Assembly (NCBI GenBank): GCA_003255065.1
Contig: QAOA01005727.1
Coordinates: forward strand, 106,713 to 170,712
Reading direction: 5' to 3'
Source: Cercis canadensis
Lineage: Eukaryota > Streptophyta > Magnoliopsida > Fabales > Fabaceae
Length of the DNA stretch: 64,000 nucleotides
Shown here: positions 15,622 to 27,505 of the stretch, one piece after another
Layout: every line of letters starts with the position of its first letter
How positions within the stretch are numbered: the first letter of the stretch is position 1
Program-made: the position numbers and the translations under genes
Notes under the pieces: model-generated
Told to the model about the DNA's origin: nothing
Databases searched by the model: none
What the model saw: only the letters and a program-made list of their open reading frames with translations

Positions 15622-17300
15622 TATTTGGTATGACACATTTTAGAAAATGACTAGGCGAAATTCAAGGGAAACAAAGAAAAGGAACAGAGGGTGACTAGGA
15701 CAAGAAGAGATAGGCGACAAATGGAGAGAAAGTAACAAACCAAACCGGCACCATTTTGAAAGGGTCCATTGAATTTTAACTGGTGCAACTTCTGTCATGG
15801 TCCCCCCAATACGATCAATTCAAACAGTATATGGGAAAGGATTTATGAAAAGGGTGCTAATGCAATTAAAAGCTTAGCACAATAGAGTTGTAGTGTAGGA
15901 GACTGGTAGTTGGTTGAGATTTGAGAACACAGCACAAGTGACAGTGATCTGCCAGCCCCCAAAAGACTTGGGTAAATGGAATATCTCTCACTGATCACAT
16001 GCCAATGAGAATGCGATGGCAAGTCAAGGATACGCCCTTTGTTGGATGATATGAGATTGCTTCGACGCCACTTCTCCCACCGCTGGAGGCCGGATCCTCT
16101 GTGGACGCCAAGTCACGGCTTTCTCGTTTAAGTTTCCAACGAATTCCAAGTCACATTCATATGTAATTTTTTCCCCCAAATCACACCAAGCACTTATAAG
16201 ATCACATTTAAGAAATCAAAAGACAAGAATATTTTCAAGGAAATGAATGAATGGGTAGACTGGTAGATAAGTAGAAAAAAAATATAGTAATATTGATATC
16301 ATTTTCAAAATTTATGAATTTAGCATTCAAACTCAAAATTATAATCAAAGGTGAAAAATAAAAATGAAAGATATAAAATTTTACAATAAATGAGGATCTC
16401 ATTAGTTGGAATAAAAAGGGAGCTTTTAATTGAGAATCAATCAACCTCCATCGATTTTTATCAATTGCTTGATTTACTCAATCAATTCCACAATTTGTGG
16501 CATATAAACATAGTTGTAATAATCTTTTTTTTTTTTTTTATTATTGTTCAAGATAGGAAAATTAGTTTATTTATATAACATTTAAAATATTTTAGTTATC
16601 AAAACAACTTGTAGTTAAATAGTATTGTTGTCGTTCTCAGGATTTGTAAATTTTATTTTTGATTATATGTTTGAATTTAAAATTATAGCCAAAGTATAAA
16701 AAAAAAGTATTTTAATTGACTTATATNAAAAAAAAAGTATTTTAGTTGACTTATATGATAAAATGTATTATTTTGTTTATTTAAATACATTATACTCATG
16801 TGTAATTTTAGCAGCATTTTTTATTTATTTAGTTGATGTAATTTTTTTAAAAAAATTTGATAGACCTTAATTATAATAAACTTATTATGTAAAAAAGAAG
16901 AGGAAAAAGCAATGCAAAACTAAAAACATAGTTCATGTGAAATATTTTATTAATGAATTTTTATAATTTTGAACTTAAGCTATTGAATAAAAAATTTTAA
17001 TTTTTCACTGCTGAATCAAGAATTTATTAACAAAATTGAGTTAATTGTTAAAAAATTTATAAGACACTCCAAATATTATTTTTCAGAAAATATATTAATT
17101 GATACTCATCCAACACAAGTGATACAATATACCGGTCGTTGTATAACTTAATTGTCTATCAACGATCCGTCGTATCAACAGTAATCTTCATTCTTTGGAA
17201 CGTTCACACAAAAAATTCTTTTAGGACGCTGACGTGGTAATTATGAGGTTATCCACGGGCAAAAATTTCACCAAGTCGGCGAATATGCTTTTTAGTACAG
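15622..17300. other. Intergenic region, AT-rich, no gene seen
   Basis: Spacer between the SINE and the pyrophosphatase promoter. A small GC-richer island at about 16050-16130 has no recognisable product in any frame. Otherwise AT-rich with poly-A/T tracts. Confidence 0.4.
16727..16727. other. Single-N gap flanked by a near-identical 29-bp repeat
   Basis: The left sequence ending GACTTATAT and the sequence right of N are two copies of an A9-GTATTTTA(A/G)TTGACTTATAT unit with one mismatch. This suggests overlapping contig ends that were not merged. Confidence 0.75.
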
Positions 17301-17916
17301 ACTAACTGTAACTGAGACTTGTTTGTTGTCTGTCCAATACGAATATCATGCAAGTGAGATCATTACCAAACTGCACCACACGACCGTTAGGAAGTCCGTC
17401 TCCGTCCACCACCCTGGGTCCACGCCTTACTCGCCAAGACCCAATCAGCAATCCTAGGCTCCTCGCACAGCTGGAGACACGATACATTCGACTCAGCAGA
17501 ATATACGGATTCCATGAGAATTTTTCACGTTTATTTTCTCTTCTCCACAGCGTAAGAATTTCTTTCTTTCCTTTACTTTGAATTATTTTTATTTTATTTC
17601 CTTTCTTGAGAGAGTGCCTTTAAATGGCAACTAGGAAAGAGAGCGGGAACGCGCCGAGCTCCTTCTCTCCCCCTCCTCTACATAAGTGCCCTCTACCTTT
17701 GCTGTTTGCAGACACAAGCATTCATTTTTCCCTCACCTTTCACCAAGCACCATCTTCCACCTCTTTGTGTGTGTTATCGAGATCTGCGCTTCTTCTTCAA
17801 GCGTTATTCCTACGTTTCCTCTAGGAACAGAGCTTCATCAAGTGCTGGTGAGTTGCCAATTTGCTTTTGAGTCGTAGATCACCGTTTCGCTAGGGATTTC
17901 GTGCTTTCTTTGTTGT

Positions 17917-17949
<33 letters not shown>

Positions 17950-18526
17950 NTTTTTTTTTTTTTTTTTTTACCATTTTTGCTCATGAATAGCGATTATTGC
18001 GTTTCTTGTTCTTGTTCACTTTGATTGAATGTATTCGATGGTAAAAAGAAAAAACAAATAGGCACATATAGATTTTTCTATATATATTGATTTCTAAATA
18101 TCTCTAAAATCTGAAAATGTGAAGAGCTGCTTGAGATATTTTTTCCAAAGGCTAAAGCGATGTATGTTTTACTGTTATGTGACAATCGACAGAAACTCTC
18201 TTCTGCGAGGATTTTGTACTCGTGATATTTTGAGAGTATTGGATTTGAATCGTCCAGATCTGTGGCCATTTTGGATTTTTCCTGCGGTTTCTTTCTATTT
18301 TCTGTTTCTGTATAAGGCGAGGGTGATGGTAAATTGGTAATGATTGATTTTCTGCTAATATTTTTGAAACGGAAGCGGCTCTAGGTAGAAACATTTTGGA
18401 AACGGAAAATGTGAATGAATTGATAATATTCTTCGTTCAGTTATTCCTGTGTTATAAGAAGCATGGATGATGATGCTCATTGGAGCTGATGTTTTTTTCT
18501 TTACTATCAGAAGGGTGCCAACCGCG
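17301..18526 (+). promoter_or_regulatory. Promoter, 5' UTR exon and leader intron of the pyrophosphatase gene
   Basis: A pyrimidine-rich block (about 17510-17850) looks like a plant leader. A good donor, GCTG/GTGAGT, sits at 17847/17848, and a matching acceptor TATCAG/A lies at 18510/18511, sixteen bases before the ATG. This implies a 663-bp intron in the 5' UTR. The intron contains a long poly-T tract (about 17917-17968) broken by an N. Further upstream are ACGT-core motifs such as TGACGTGG near 17230. The exact transcription start cannot be fixed from sequence. Confidence 0.6.
17950..17950. other. Single-N gap in poly-T tract
   Basis: N inside a T-run of about 50 bases in the 5' UTR intron of the pyrophosphatase gene. 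The true tract length is uncertain. Confidence 0.9.
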
Positions 18527-21391
18527 ATGACTGAAATCGTGATGGATGTTGAAAGTGTAAGTTGTAACTGCAACCATTCATGTTTGTGATGTTGCTTCCG
18601 TATGATAGAAAAAGAGACCGTGTGTATATTAAATTTTGATTCTAGAACTCCTGCTGGAGTGTTTCCCAGCGTTCGCACGCCAAATGCTGTGATTGACTTT
18701 TATGATATATGGAATCGTATTTCATGGGGGGGCAGGGTAATTTAGGTATTCATAGAAAGGTCAAATTGGAATTTTTTTTTTGGTTTTTATTTTGAAAGAT
18801 TATAATAGGAAATTTGTGTTCAAATATAGTGACAGCATTGAATTTGATAAAAAATGTGATCGAATTATGGTTATTTTTTCAGCCTGCTGATATGGCGCCA
18901 CCCATTGAGACTCCAAACAAGGCTCCCTTCTCCCATCATGCTCCACACCCACCTCTCAATGAGAGGATTCTTTCATCCATGACCAGGAGATCTGTTGCTG
19001 CACACCCTTGGCATGATCTTGAGATAGGTAAGCAATATCATGAAAAACAGTAACATATTAGTTCTTCAACGTGCTTCCTTGTTTGATTTGCCATGCTGAC
19101 CATGTTTTCAACACAATGCAGGACCTGGAGCTCCCAAGATCTTCAACTGTGTAAGCATACTGAATAAAAACTTAGAATAACTGGTTTTGCATTTTACATG
19201 CCTCAATATCATATGCAAACCTAGGCATCCTAATGGTTAGAGCTGGCAAATATTTTGGCTAATGCTGATTCCATCTCTGCAGTATTTAGTAAAGCAGCTG
19301 TATTATGAGAAATAGCTTTCCTGCCTTAGGACTAGATTTTCTTTTCTTCCTTTTCTTTGCCTGGAAGCTTAAGTTTATTTGATAGGACTATTGATCAAAA
19401 TTGAAATAATGCAGGTTTCTAGGATCATGCCTGGCTTTACATGAGAGTTTGTTGGCCTAGTACCAAAAGACCTTTCTTCTATTGTGTCTTTTTCTCTCTT
19501 GTTTCCTTCTTGTAATGCTATAGTATTGTTATGTTAAGGATTAAAATGGTTGTGCAGGATATACAATATTTTCTATTTGCAACTGGACACTACTCTTTAA
19601 ATATAGAGTTAAATCAGTTATTCAAGTTGTGACTTTTAAGTTGTTGTAAGCGTTATTGTTTCAAATGCACATGACATAAGATATTACATTCACTAATATG
19701 ACTTGAATACTTTTAATATGAAATATGTCTACATCATGTAGGTGGTTGAAATTGGGAAAGGGAGCAAGGTGAAATATGAACTTGACAAAAAAACTGGACT
19801 TATTAAGGTAATAATAGTTGTTCAGGCATTTTCATTTTTACATTTGCTTGTATCCCATATTCTGAACATGTATCCTTGTACAGGTTGACCGCGTGCTTTA
19901 CTCTTCAGTTGTGTACCCCCACAACTATGGGTTTATCCCACGTACCATTTGTGAGGACAGCGATCCCATTGATGTCTTGGTCATTATGCAGGTACGGTAT
20001 ATGTTCAAATTGTGAACTTTTGCTTATAATCGGGCAGCATTAGTTGTAAATAGAATGGTTCATTGAAAGTATTCATACTTTGATTTCAATATGCTTTTGT
20101 TTAATGGTGTGTATCTCACATCACTATGCACATTCGTGTCCTGGATATGTATGGACGCCTTTTTGTCAAGACAGAATTTAATTTTAAAAAGTTGCAATGA
20201 AAATTGCTTAGTGCTCTTCTGATTTCTGAAGGAAACGTATATGGTTAGTTATTTTGACTTGGTCATCCTATTAAGTTCTTATTAGAAATAGGCTCTTCAA
20301 CATGCAAGTCACATTGTCCTACTGTTTGATGCAAGTCACAGATTTTATCTTTATTACTATGCTATGCAGAGGCAAATCTTTTGCCAACTCAAGGTTATCT
20401 TCAACATGCAATATAGCTGAATTTGTATTGTAACATAGCTGCATGGAAATGAATGTTTTTGATTTCTATAGTATTTATTCTGGGATAGGATCAATGAGAT
20501 TAAGCTGATTGAGTATATGACATTTCTCTAAACAGTATGTCAGTGCACCAAATTAGTCTTCTGGTTCAGGAATTGTGTGACATATGCCTCTGTATCATCC
20601 TAAATTATAGATCTTCATGAGGTATTAGATGTGTTTTAGTTTTAAGTTTGTGGTGTTCTTTAAGATGCTAAACCTTATTCATATTTGCACAGGAGCCAGT
20701 TCTTCCTGGTTGCTTTCTTCGTGCTAAGGCTATTGGTCTCATGCCCATGATTGATCAGGTATAAGAAATGTTACCCATTTCTCACACGGCAAGAAAAGAA
20801 AAGATTATTGATGAACTATTAATTGTGCTGAATACAGGGTGAGAAAGATGACAAGATAATTGCTGTCTGTGCTGATGATCCTGAGTATCGACACTTCAAT
20901 GATATCAAGGAGCTTCCTCCACACCGTTTAGCTGAAATTCGCCGATTCTTTGAAGACTGTATCCTTTCCAAAATCCAAATTTCAATTTTTGGCTAGCATT
21001 ACACGTTGGTCCTTTCTTTTTGTGCTGTATATCAAATGAATTTTATGTGTTTCCTTAATAAAAGAACTAGACAAGAAGAATGAGAACAAGGAAGTTGCAG
21101 TAAACGACTTCCTTCCTGCCTCAACTGCCTATGAAGCCATTCAGCACTCCATGTAAGCTGCTCATTTATGACTCTTAAGCGCTTATTATGGTTTACATTG
21201 GGAAATTTGATTGGTTTCTCCCCATTCCGACATATTTTCCTTTTCTTTGAAATAGGAATTTTTTAATTAAAAATGTTATATTTTCATATTTTATGAATAA
21301 ACGTAAGCGGGTGCCTGTGGCTGATATAATCTGTCTTCTATTGTGAAGGGATCTCTATGCGGACTACATCGTGGAGAGCTTGAGGCGGTAG
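18527..21391 (+). CDS. PPA: Soluble inorganic pyrophosphatase (cytosolic, family I)
   Basis: Nine exons: 18527-18556, 18883-19027, 19122-19150, 19742-19807, 19884-19991, 20693-20758, 20838-20958, 21071-21152 and 21349-21391. They sum to 690 nt, or 229 residues, all GT-AG. The enzyme hydrolyses PPi to two phosphates, pulling biosynthetic reactions forward. Seen are the family core [30 protein letters not shown], the metal-binding signature [10 protein letters not shown] (Asp105, 107, 110), [20 protein letters not shown] and a C-terminus ending [11 protein letters not shown]. No transit peptide is visible; plant paralogues of this type are cytosolic. The N-terminal 14 residues are variable, and a second in-frame ATG (residue 14, at 18892) could be the start in some transcripts. 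A 5' UTR intron precedes the ATG. Confidence 0.96.
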
Positions 21392-22389
21392 TCGTCCAAG
21401 CAAGCAACAGAATTTGTTTATAATCCTACTCTATACGAAGATATTGTTTTGAAAGGCCCCGACTTGATTATGATTATGACGAAAAAAGCCTTGTATCTAG
21501 TTGCATGTACATTCGTCTCGCGAAAACATGCTTATCTTACACTTATACATCTTCATGCTTTATTTCAAGTGTTACAAGACCTCTGCATTGCTAAATATCA
21601 AAGTCAGTTTTGTATTTTCTAGCTTCATTCCTCTATTAAAGGCTTGTCTAAACAGGATGCTAGGGTGCATTGTTCTATAATTTTAGTGACCTGCAATCTA
21701 CACTTTCTGTTGTCTCATAGACATGAAGGTGGTTAAAAATGCTTCGACGAATACTTCAGTAAACAGATTTATTTATTTTTTTTAATTTCTTCATGGCTTA
21801 TTGTATTAAACTTTCAAGTTATGTAATATCAAAATTCTCATTCATTTATTTATTTTTTTGTCATCATATTATTTTGGTAGTAAAAGTAATGTCAAGCTCA
21901 CATTTTGTCATTTAACATCCTCGCAAAAAATAAGTGTTACATGTACATCAGGCGAATTTCTCCTCATGCGTGTATGATAATCGTGCCTTTCTTGAACATC
22001 TGGGTAAATCATAATACCGAAAACAGGAAAATGGTTTATAAGGTAATTGCCTAAAGAGAATTAAATTTGATTAGGAAGGTGTCAGTGTCACCACTGCAAA
22101 GTTTGGATATTCAAGGCCTTGGGCCTATATAAATTTAGACGCATGCTTTTTTTTTAATTGGGTCGGACTTAACCCGTATCAAATTTATTTAGCAAAAGAA
22201 AGTCCCATAGCCATAGGCCATATCCGATTCGTCAAAACTGCCAATTCTACAATTTCATTCTCACATACCGAAATTGCTTCGCTAAAATATCTCTCACGTA
22301 AACCCTTTTCAGATTTCTGAAGTTCTAAAACCCTTTGAAACTTCCATTTTCTCTACTTGTGAGTGAGAAGGGAGAAACCATCGAACGCC
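21392..22389. other. 3' UTR of pyrophosphatase and short intergenic/promoter region
   Basis: About 300 nt of likely 3' UTR follow the TAG. The spacer beyond is AT-rich, and the last 150 bases, rich in CT and AAACCCT-like strings, look like the leader of the next gene. Confidence 0.45.
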
Positions 22390-25300
22390 ATGAGCTCCTT
22401 CGGCAACAGCGCCAACTTAGACAACCTTCTTCTCCAAACGTTGATGAGTAGGCTTCAACTACGTCCTCCACACAATCCCTTACTCTCTCAATCCCTTGAG
22501 GACCTTCTTTTTGACGCTGCTAATAACCTTTCCGATGATGATGACAACGACGAGAACAAATCCCAGCTCGCGAAAGAAGAATCCAAGCTCGAAAAGGAAA
22601 TCATCCGGGTGATTCTCAGCGGCAAGACTGATTCGCTCAAGCCCAATTCGGGCCAAGCCGTTACAATCGGCGAGCACCACATCTGCGTTGGGTTTCACGA
22701 GGAAAAGGGTTCGGATTATCGGGTATGGGAGTGGCACGGCCATATAATGTTGTTCGATGAAGAAAATGGCTATACACCCGAGTATATTTATGGGAATTAC
22801 TTCGAGAGGTTACTGGTTAAAGCAGGGGCTGTTGGTGTTGCTGCGGAAGAGGAGGAGAAGGAGGAGAAAGTGGGCAATTTGGGGCTGAGGGAGTTAATTG
22901 ATGGTGGAGGTTCCAGCGGGGGCCGGATTCTCCATCGAAATGTTCTCCAAGGTTTGCTTCAAATTCCCTTTCCTTTTTCTCCTTGGCAATAACTTTTTTC
23001 CCACAATAACGCCTATTTGACTTAGGTTTGCATGCTTACCAATGAAGTGGCCATACGCTTGGAAAGCATTTCATATCACTTACACACTGTATTATGTTTC
23101 CTGCTGTGTTTCTTGTTAATTAGTGAAAGTAAAAGCAGAATAAACTCTAGGGAAAAGAGTTAAATTCACAAAATGCAAAGGCTTCTTTGCCAATGCCATT
23201 TGAGACAGTTTGTTTCATGAATAAAGTTCAGCGAGACATTAAAGTCATCTTTAGCACAATTGTCAGAGAACTAGATACCATTGCTATTACCATTATTTCT
23301 TAACAGACTCCAAGCATGTTTACAGTTCTTTATTAATTTCCAGATATTTTCATTTCTCCAACCAACCATCGGTAAGTAGTTTTTAGGCCCCAAATTTTTG
23401 TCCCCCGACCTACATACCTCTCAATGCTGGGGCGGATTTATTATGTTCCTTGCCTGCAACAGGATTATATGTTGTCTAATAATTTCATTAAGTTTCCCTC
23501 AAATTGCTAACATTCGGAGCTTTCTGCTTCCACATTCTCCTGTTTATATGACCTTGTCGGTGGATGCTATATGGAATCAATTTTCTGAAGTAAGGGAGGG
23601 GTAGAAGCAATGAAAAGAATCTATGAGTTTGGAGAATTTGTCACAAACAACATTCAAAAAAACTTCCAAAAAGGCTTAAACAATTTGAAAATTCGTGTAT
23701 ATTTGGCTGTCATCATTCAAGTGAAAACAGAAAGTAGGAAAGAAAATAGAAAAGGACTTTATTTGTAACATGCAACCAACAATCTAGATCAATTTGCCCT
23801 GATTTTCATTAGTGAAAGTGACTGTAATAATGGCAACTTTGATCACTTAATGTGACTAGATGTTGTTGAGCAATACATTAAGTAATGAACCAAATATGAC
23901 GTGTTACCTCTGAAACTTTGACATTGACGATGATATCTCCTCATTCATCATGTGCAGTGATGGTGGCTGAAGTTTCTCATCAGAATTATTATTTAATTTT
24001 AGGTTTGGGCTATGTTTTATTTTCATCACTGGTATATTGGTAGAAGAGAGTTTATATAGTTTAGTCTCAGGAATGTTCTTCGTTTGTTGATGAAAGTCAC
24101 TTTGCAGTCCACATGTTTCATGAAGTTCAAACATGTGAGAAAGAAGTCACCGTGGTCTAAGGCTGGACATAAACGACACATGTGCTTATATAGCTAGTAG
24201 CTAGTAGCATGTGGTAGATTTATTCAGGTTTGGGACTCTATTAGAAATCATATAAACCATGAGACAGAACAGCTTGGCAAATCAAACAGAGTCATGCATA
24301 TGTATAGGATAAAAGCCAAAGCCAGCTATTGATGATGTCATCTGGTGAGACAATTATATAAATATTTACCAAAATGCCTTAATGAAGAGGTAATTGCATG
24401 AATATGTACACGGCAAGCCACGGGTGCATATGGGTACTCAGAAGAGATTTGAGATCTGTCACCTTGAAAAGGTTTACTTGATAGAAGGAGATACAACCTG
24501 TTACTGTAGTTGTAGTAGAGGGAGTGTCATTCTAGATTCAAGTCTGACCAGTAGTCATGCTAATTTCTTTATGCCTTCTAAATGGTGCATATTGGTTGCT
24601 AATTGTCTTCATAAATATAGGAGAAAGTACCATAGCTGGAGAGTAAGAAAATTCAAAAAATTAATAGGCAATTCTCAAACACTATTGGATTTAAGACCGT
24701 TTATACACAGTGACCACAGCTTAATATTAACATGCCATATTCTAATTTGATAACATGTGGCCAACATGTTGATTTATTTTCATTTGAGGTCCTTGGAGTT
24801 TCATAGAAATGCACTCATTAGTAAATATCTGATTCAGTATCTTACCGTTGACTTGGTTGAACTTGTTGATTCTACTATTGCCAAATCTTCTAATTTAACC
24901 AAATGCGTATGCCCTTTCTGATGCTTTCTTTCTTGTTTCATTGTTTGTTTTCAAGTTATTGGTGTGTTCTGGATTTGAACTTCCATTCAACATGAATGTT
25001 TAGGGGCATGTGTCAGATTTTGACTTCCATTGACAATAAGGTTTAATCGCAATTACACACACGTGCACATGAGAGAAAGAAATAGGTTAAAGTATGTGCC
25101 CCTGGACAGCTTGTGTTCTGCCATCGGTATTAGTTCACTCCTTTGCATAGAATTGCAGTTGTTATCTTTGCGCTGTTCGTCTTGGGAACACTTTTTAGAA
25201 ACAGGTAGGAAGGTTTTATTTTGCTTCAAGTCTATCTTTAGTAAACTATCGTTTTAAACAATTCTTCATTGCATTAGCCTTTTGCCATTCACCTAAATGA

Positions 25301-25556
25301 TGTTCTTTTTGTCTGAGAGTGCATAGAATGCACTGCACTTCTGCATGAGATTTAGGGATTATATATTATCGTGTTATATTGTGATTTATCAAGTCAACAA
25401 TGTTATTAGCCTAGAGGCAATTTAAGGAAAGCTTTTAGCATTATCATTTCCTGCTCTATTGGATATAGTGCCTTTTTGCAACTGGATTCAGTCTTGTCTG
25501 TCCGTGTTTGACTTGTCTTTTGTTTTCCCCTGCTGAAATTGGCAGGTACTAGGTAA
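22390..25556 (+). CDS. Conserved plant protein of unknown function
   Basis: Exon 1, 22390-22951, encodes most of the protein. It starts MSSFGNSANLDNLLLQTLMS, has an acidic stretch (SDDDDNDENK), then a highly structured core with the motifs LKPNSGQAVTIGEHHICVGF, SDYRVWEWHGHIM and LFDEENGYTPEYIYGNYFE, then a Glu/Lys-rich linker and RILHRN. I recognise this as a conserved plant family without known function. An in-frame GTG nine codons earlier is not a plausible start. The frame stays open to a TAA ending at 22992, but CAAG/GTTTGC at 22951/22952 is a plausible donor, and homologues end soon after HRN. My best join is to an acceptor TTGGCAG at 25545, giving an 11-nt coding tail (Gly-Thr-Arg-stop) after a 2.6-kb intron and 190 residues in total. 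Exon 1 is well supported; the tiny last exon is inference. Confidence 0.7.
22952..25545 (+). other. Putative long intron of the unknown-protein gene
   Basis: 2.6 kb without recognisable coding sequence, repeats or RNA genes. Short frames such as 24394-24750 (plus) resemble nothing known. If the distal exon is wrong, this interval is the 3' UTR plus intergenic DNA instead. Confidence 0.4.
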
Positions 25557-26895
25557 GAACTCTTGCTTTGGAAAATTCACAAGTAACGGAGGCTAGAACA
25601 AGCATCTCAACCCTTTGTTCGACGCATTGGATTACGATGTATTAGTTTCCCTGTATTACAGTGCAAACTCCATAATTAAGTGTGTCCGCTATTCTATGTT
25701 TAAGCTTCAAATTACATGCTGAAAATACAGGAAGTAAAGGACGTGAGAAGAGGCATAATTTTCTATTAGCTTTGATTCAGCTGAATAATATTGCAGCATT
25801 TTGTTGATTTCCCCATTTGTTTCAAGGGAGTCAATCTACATATTGTGCGAGAACGTGTGTATGATCTGAGCATTACAAAAAAAAATTATGTAGTTCAATT
25901 AAATTCAATGCTATGCCCTATCACAAGTGTACGAATCAATGTAAAAGTAACTATTGCATAAATGTCAGGACTTTTGCTTTATTTTCATTCCGAACCTCCA
26001 TTTTGTTATGAAATTCAAATAAACCATGCTTTGCTATTAAATTCCATGTACTCGTTTAGAAAGGTTAAATAAGGAAGATACGTACAAGGGGACAGAGTAT
26101 ATTTCTAACTTCTATTAAGTTTACTAGTTAAGGGCATAAGCATTTTTCTTGAGTATATACGGTTAAATTATTTTACATAGACAAGTATTCTCCCCCCACC
26201 ACTAATTACTTAATTCTCCAAGATTATTCTGAAGTAGGCCAAAATTTGCTTTACCTACAGTTTTATTCTAACATAGACATGCAATAAAGAAATATAACAC
26301 ATGAATGTATACTAAGATGGTCATAACACTTAAATTATGCATAATGTATGTTTTTAAATTAGTTTAATGAGAATTTATAAATACTTTAATTTTAAAATTT
26401 AATTGGAAACAAACAAAAAATTGAGATAATTATTCTCAAGTTTTAATATTTTAGAGAAAAGGTTAAGAAGATTTAAAGGTACATGTTTTTTATGTGAGTG
26501 TAATGACAAAATATTTATTGGTATTATGTAGTTATTTTGTTTATACATAGTGTTATTTTATTTATATTTGTATTTGAACATAATAACCCAACAACAATAA
26601 AAAATATTTTAATTATTCTATCATATGTGACAGGCAATTTTTGAAAAATATTTAATTTAGTACTTTTTAGTTTTTTTTCAAATATTAAAAATTGAAAATA
26701 ATTATCTAAAAAAATTTGTAATGTACTTTTAAGGGTCTTTTTGTTTTTTCCACCTTCCAAAACAGTATTAATACGAGCCCGATTTGTGCTGCCAGTAACC
26801 GAACTCGGGGATGCGCAGCTATTCGGCGCTGAAGACTGTAGGGTGCAATCTCACCCGTCAACAAACTCGTATCAATCAACGAAAGACGAAACTGA
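25557..26895. other. Intergenic region upstream of H2B
   Basis: It holds the putative 3' UTR of the unknown gene and then a strongly AT-rich spacer (26280-26750) with no gene. The histone promoter begins near 26770. Confidence 0.45.
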
Positions 26896-26912
26896 CACGT
26901 CATCGATCCGCG
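26896..26912 (+). promoter_or_regulatory. Histone Type I element (hexamer ACGTCA + inverted octamer GATCCGCG)
   Basis: The 17-base string CACGTCATCGATCCGCG matches the plant histone Type I element, CCACGTCANCGATCCGCG, at every position after the first C. It combines the bZIP-type hexamer and the reversed octamer CGCGGATC that drive S-phase expression of plant histone genes. It lies 39 bp upstream of the TATA box of the H2B gene. Confidence 0.9.
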
Positions 26913-26951
26913 TTATGCCTTATTTTCCAATTAGAGCCCAGCTCTCTTTCC

Positions 26952-26958
26952 TATATAA
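26952..26958 (+). promoter_or_regulatory. TATA box of the H2B gene
   Basis: TATATAA in a CT-rich context, 128 bp before the H2B ATG. This leaves a leader of about 95-100 nt if transcription starts 30 bp downstream. Confidence 0.8.
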
Positions 26959-27085
26959 CCTTTCTCCCTTCGCACTCCTTGGCATCGTAGTTCTCATTTT
27001 TCACCTCTTTGTTTAGACGACGTGTTAATTTACGTTTCTGTCTAGCCCCTGGGTAGAAGTCTCTCTTCCTATATCATCGTCATCG

Positions 27086-27505
27086 ATGGCTCCCACGAAG
27101 GCAGAGAAGAAGCCCGCAGAGAAGAAGCCAGCCGAGAAGGCGCCGGCATCGGTGGAGAAGAAGCCCAAGGCTGAGAAGAAGATCTCTAAGGAAGGCGGTG
27201 ACAAGAAGAAGAAGAGGGTTAAGAAGAGCACTGAGACCTACAAGATTTACATCTTTAAGGTCTTGAAGCAGGTTCATCCCGATATTGGTATTTCCAGTAA
27301 AGCTATGGGGATTATGAACAGTTTTATCAACGATATCTTTGAGAAGCTTGCCCAGGAGTCATCGCGATTGGCCAGATATAACAAGAAGCCCACTATTACA
27401 TCGCGGGAGATCCAAACGGCGGTTCGATTGGTGTTGCCCGGTGAATTGGCCAAGCACGCTGTTTCCGAGGGGACTAAGGCGGTGACCAAATTTACCAGCT
27501 CCTAA
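27086..27505 (+). CDS. Histone H2B
   Basis: A single intronless exon encodes 139 residues, normal for plant H2B. The N-terminal tail (1-about 45) is built of Lys/Ala/Glu/Pro repeats ([16 protein letters not shown]), then [20 protein letters not shown] opens the histone fold, with the family hallmarks [18 protein letters not shown] and [20 protein letters not shown]. The C-terminus is [14 protein letters not shown] and includes the conserved ubiquitylated lysine (AVTK). It pairs with H2A in nucleosomes. Lack of introns and the Type I promoter element are typical of replication-dependent plant histone genes. Frames on the other strand are shadows. Confidence 0.98.
   Translation: MAPTKAEKKPAEKKPAEKAPASVEKKPKAEKKISKEGGDKKKKRVKKSTETYKIYIFKVLKQVHPDIGISSKAMGIMNSFINDIFEKLAQESSRLARYNKKPTITSREIQTAVRLVLPGELAKHAVSEGTKAVTKFTSS

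Noticed and set aside
18078..18678. Several open frames in the 5' UTR intron region of the pyrophosphatase gene
   Set aside because: They fall in a predicted leader intron and have no family resemblance.
22480..22743. Minus-strand frames opposite the unknown protein
   Set aside because: Shadows of the well-conserved plus-strand frame.
22952..22992. Readthrough end of the unknown protein (tail after HRNVLQG)
   Set aside because: Open frame, but the tail looks like intron translation; kept only as an alternative to the spliced end.
24394..24750. 118-codon plus-strand frame
   Set aside because: Cys-rich by chance, no known domain; lies in a probable intron.
27025..27489. Minus-strand frames across H2B
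   Set aside because: Complement of the histone codons (Lys-rich repeats read as Leu/Phe/Ser-rich).
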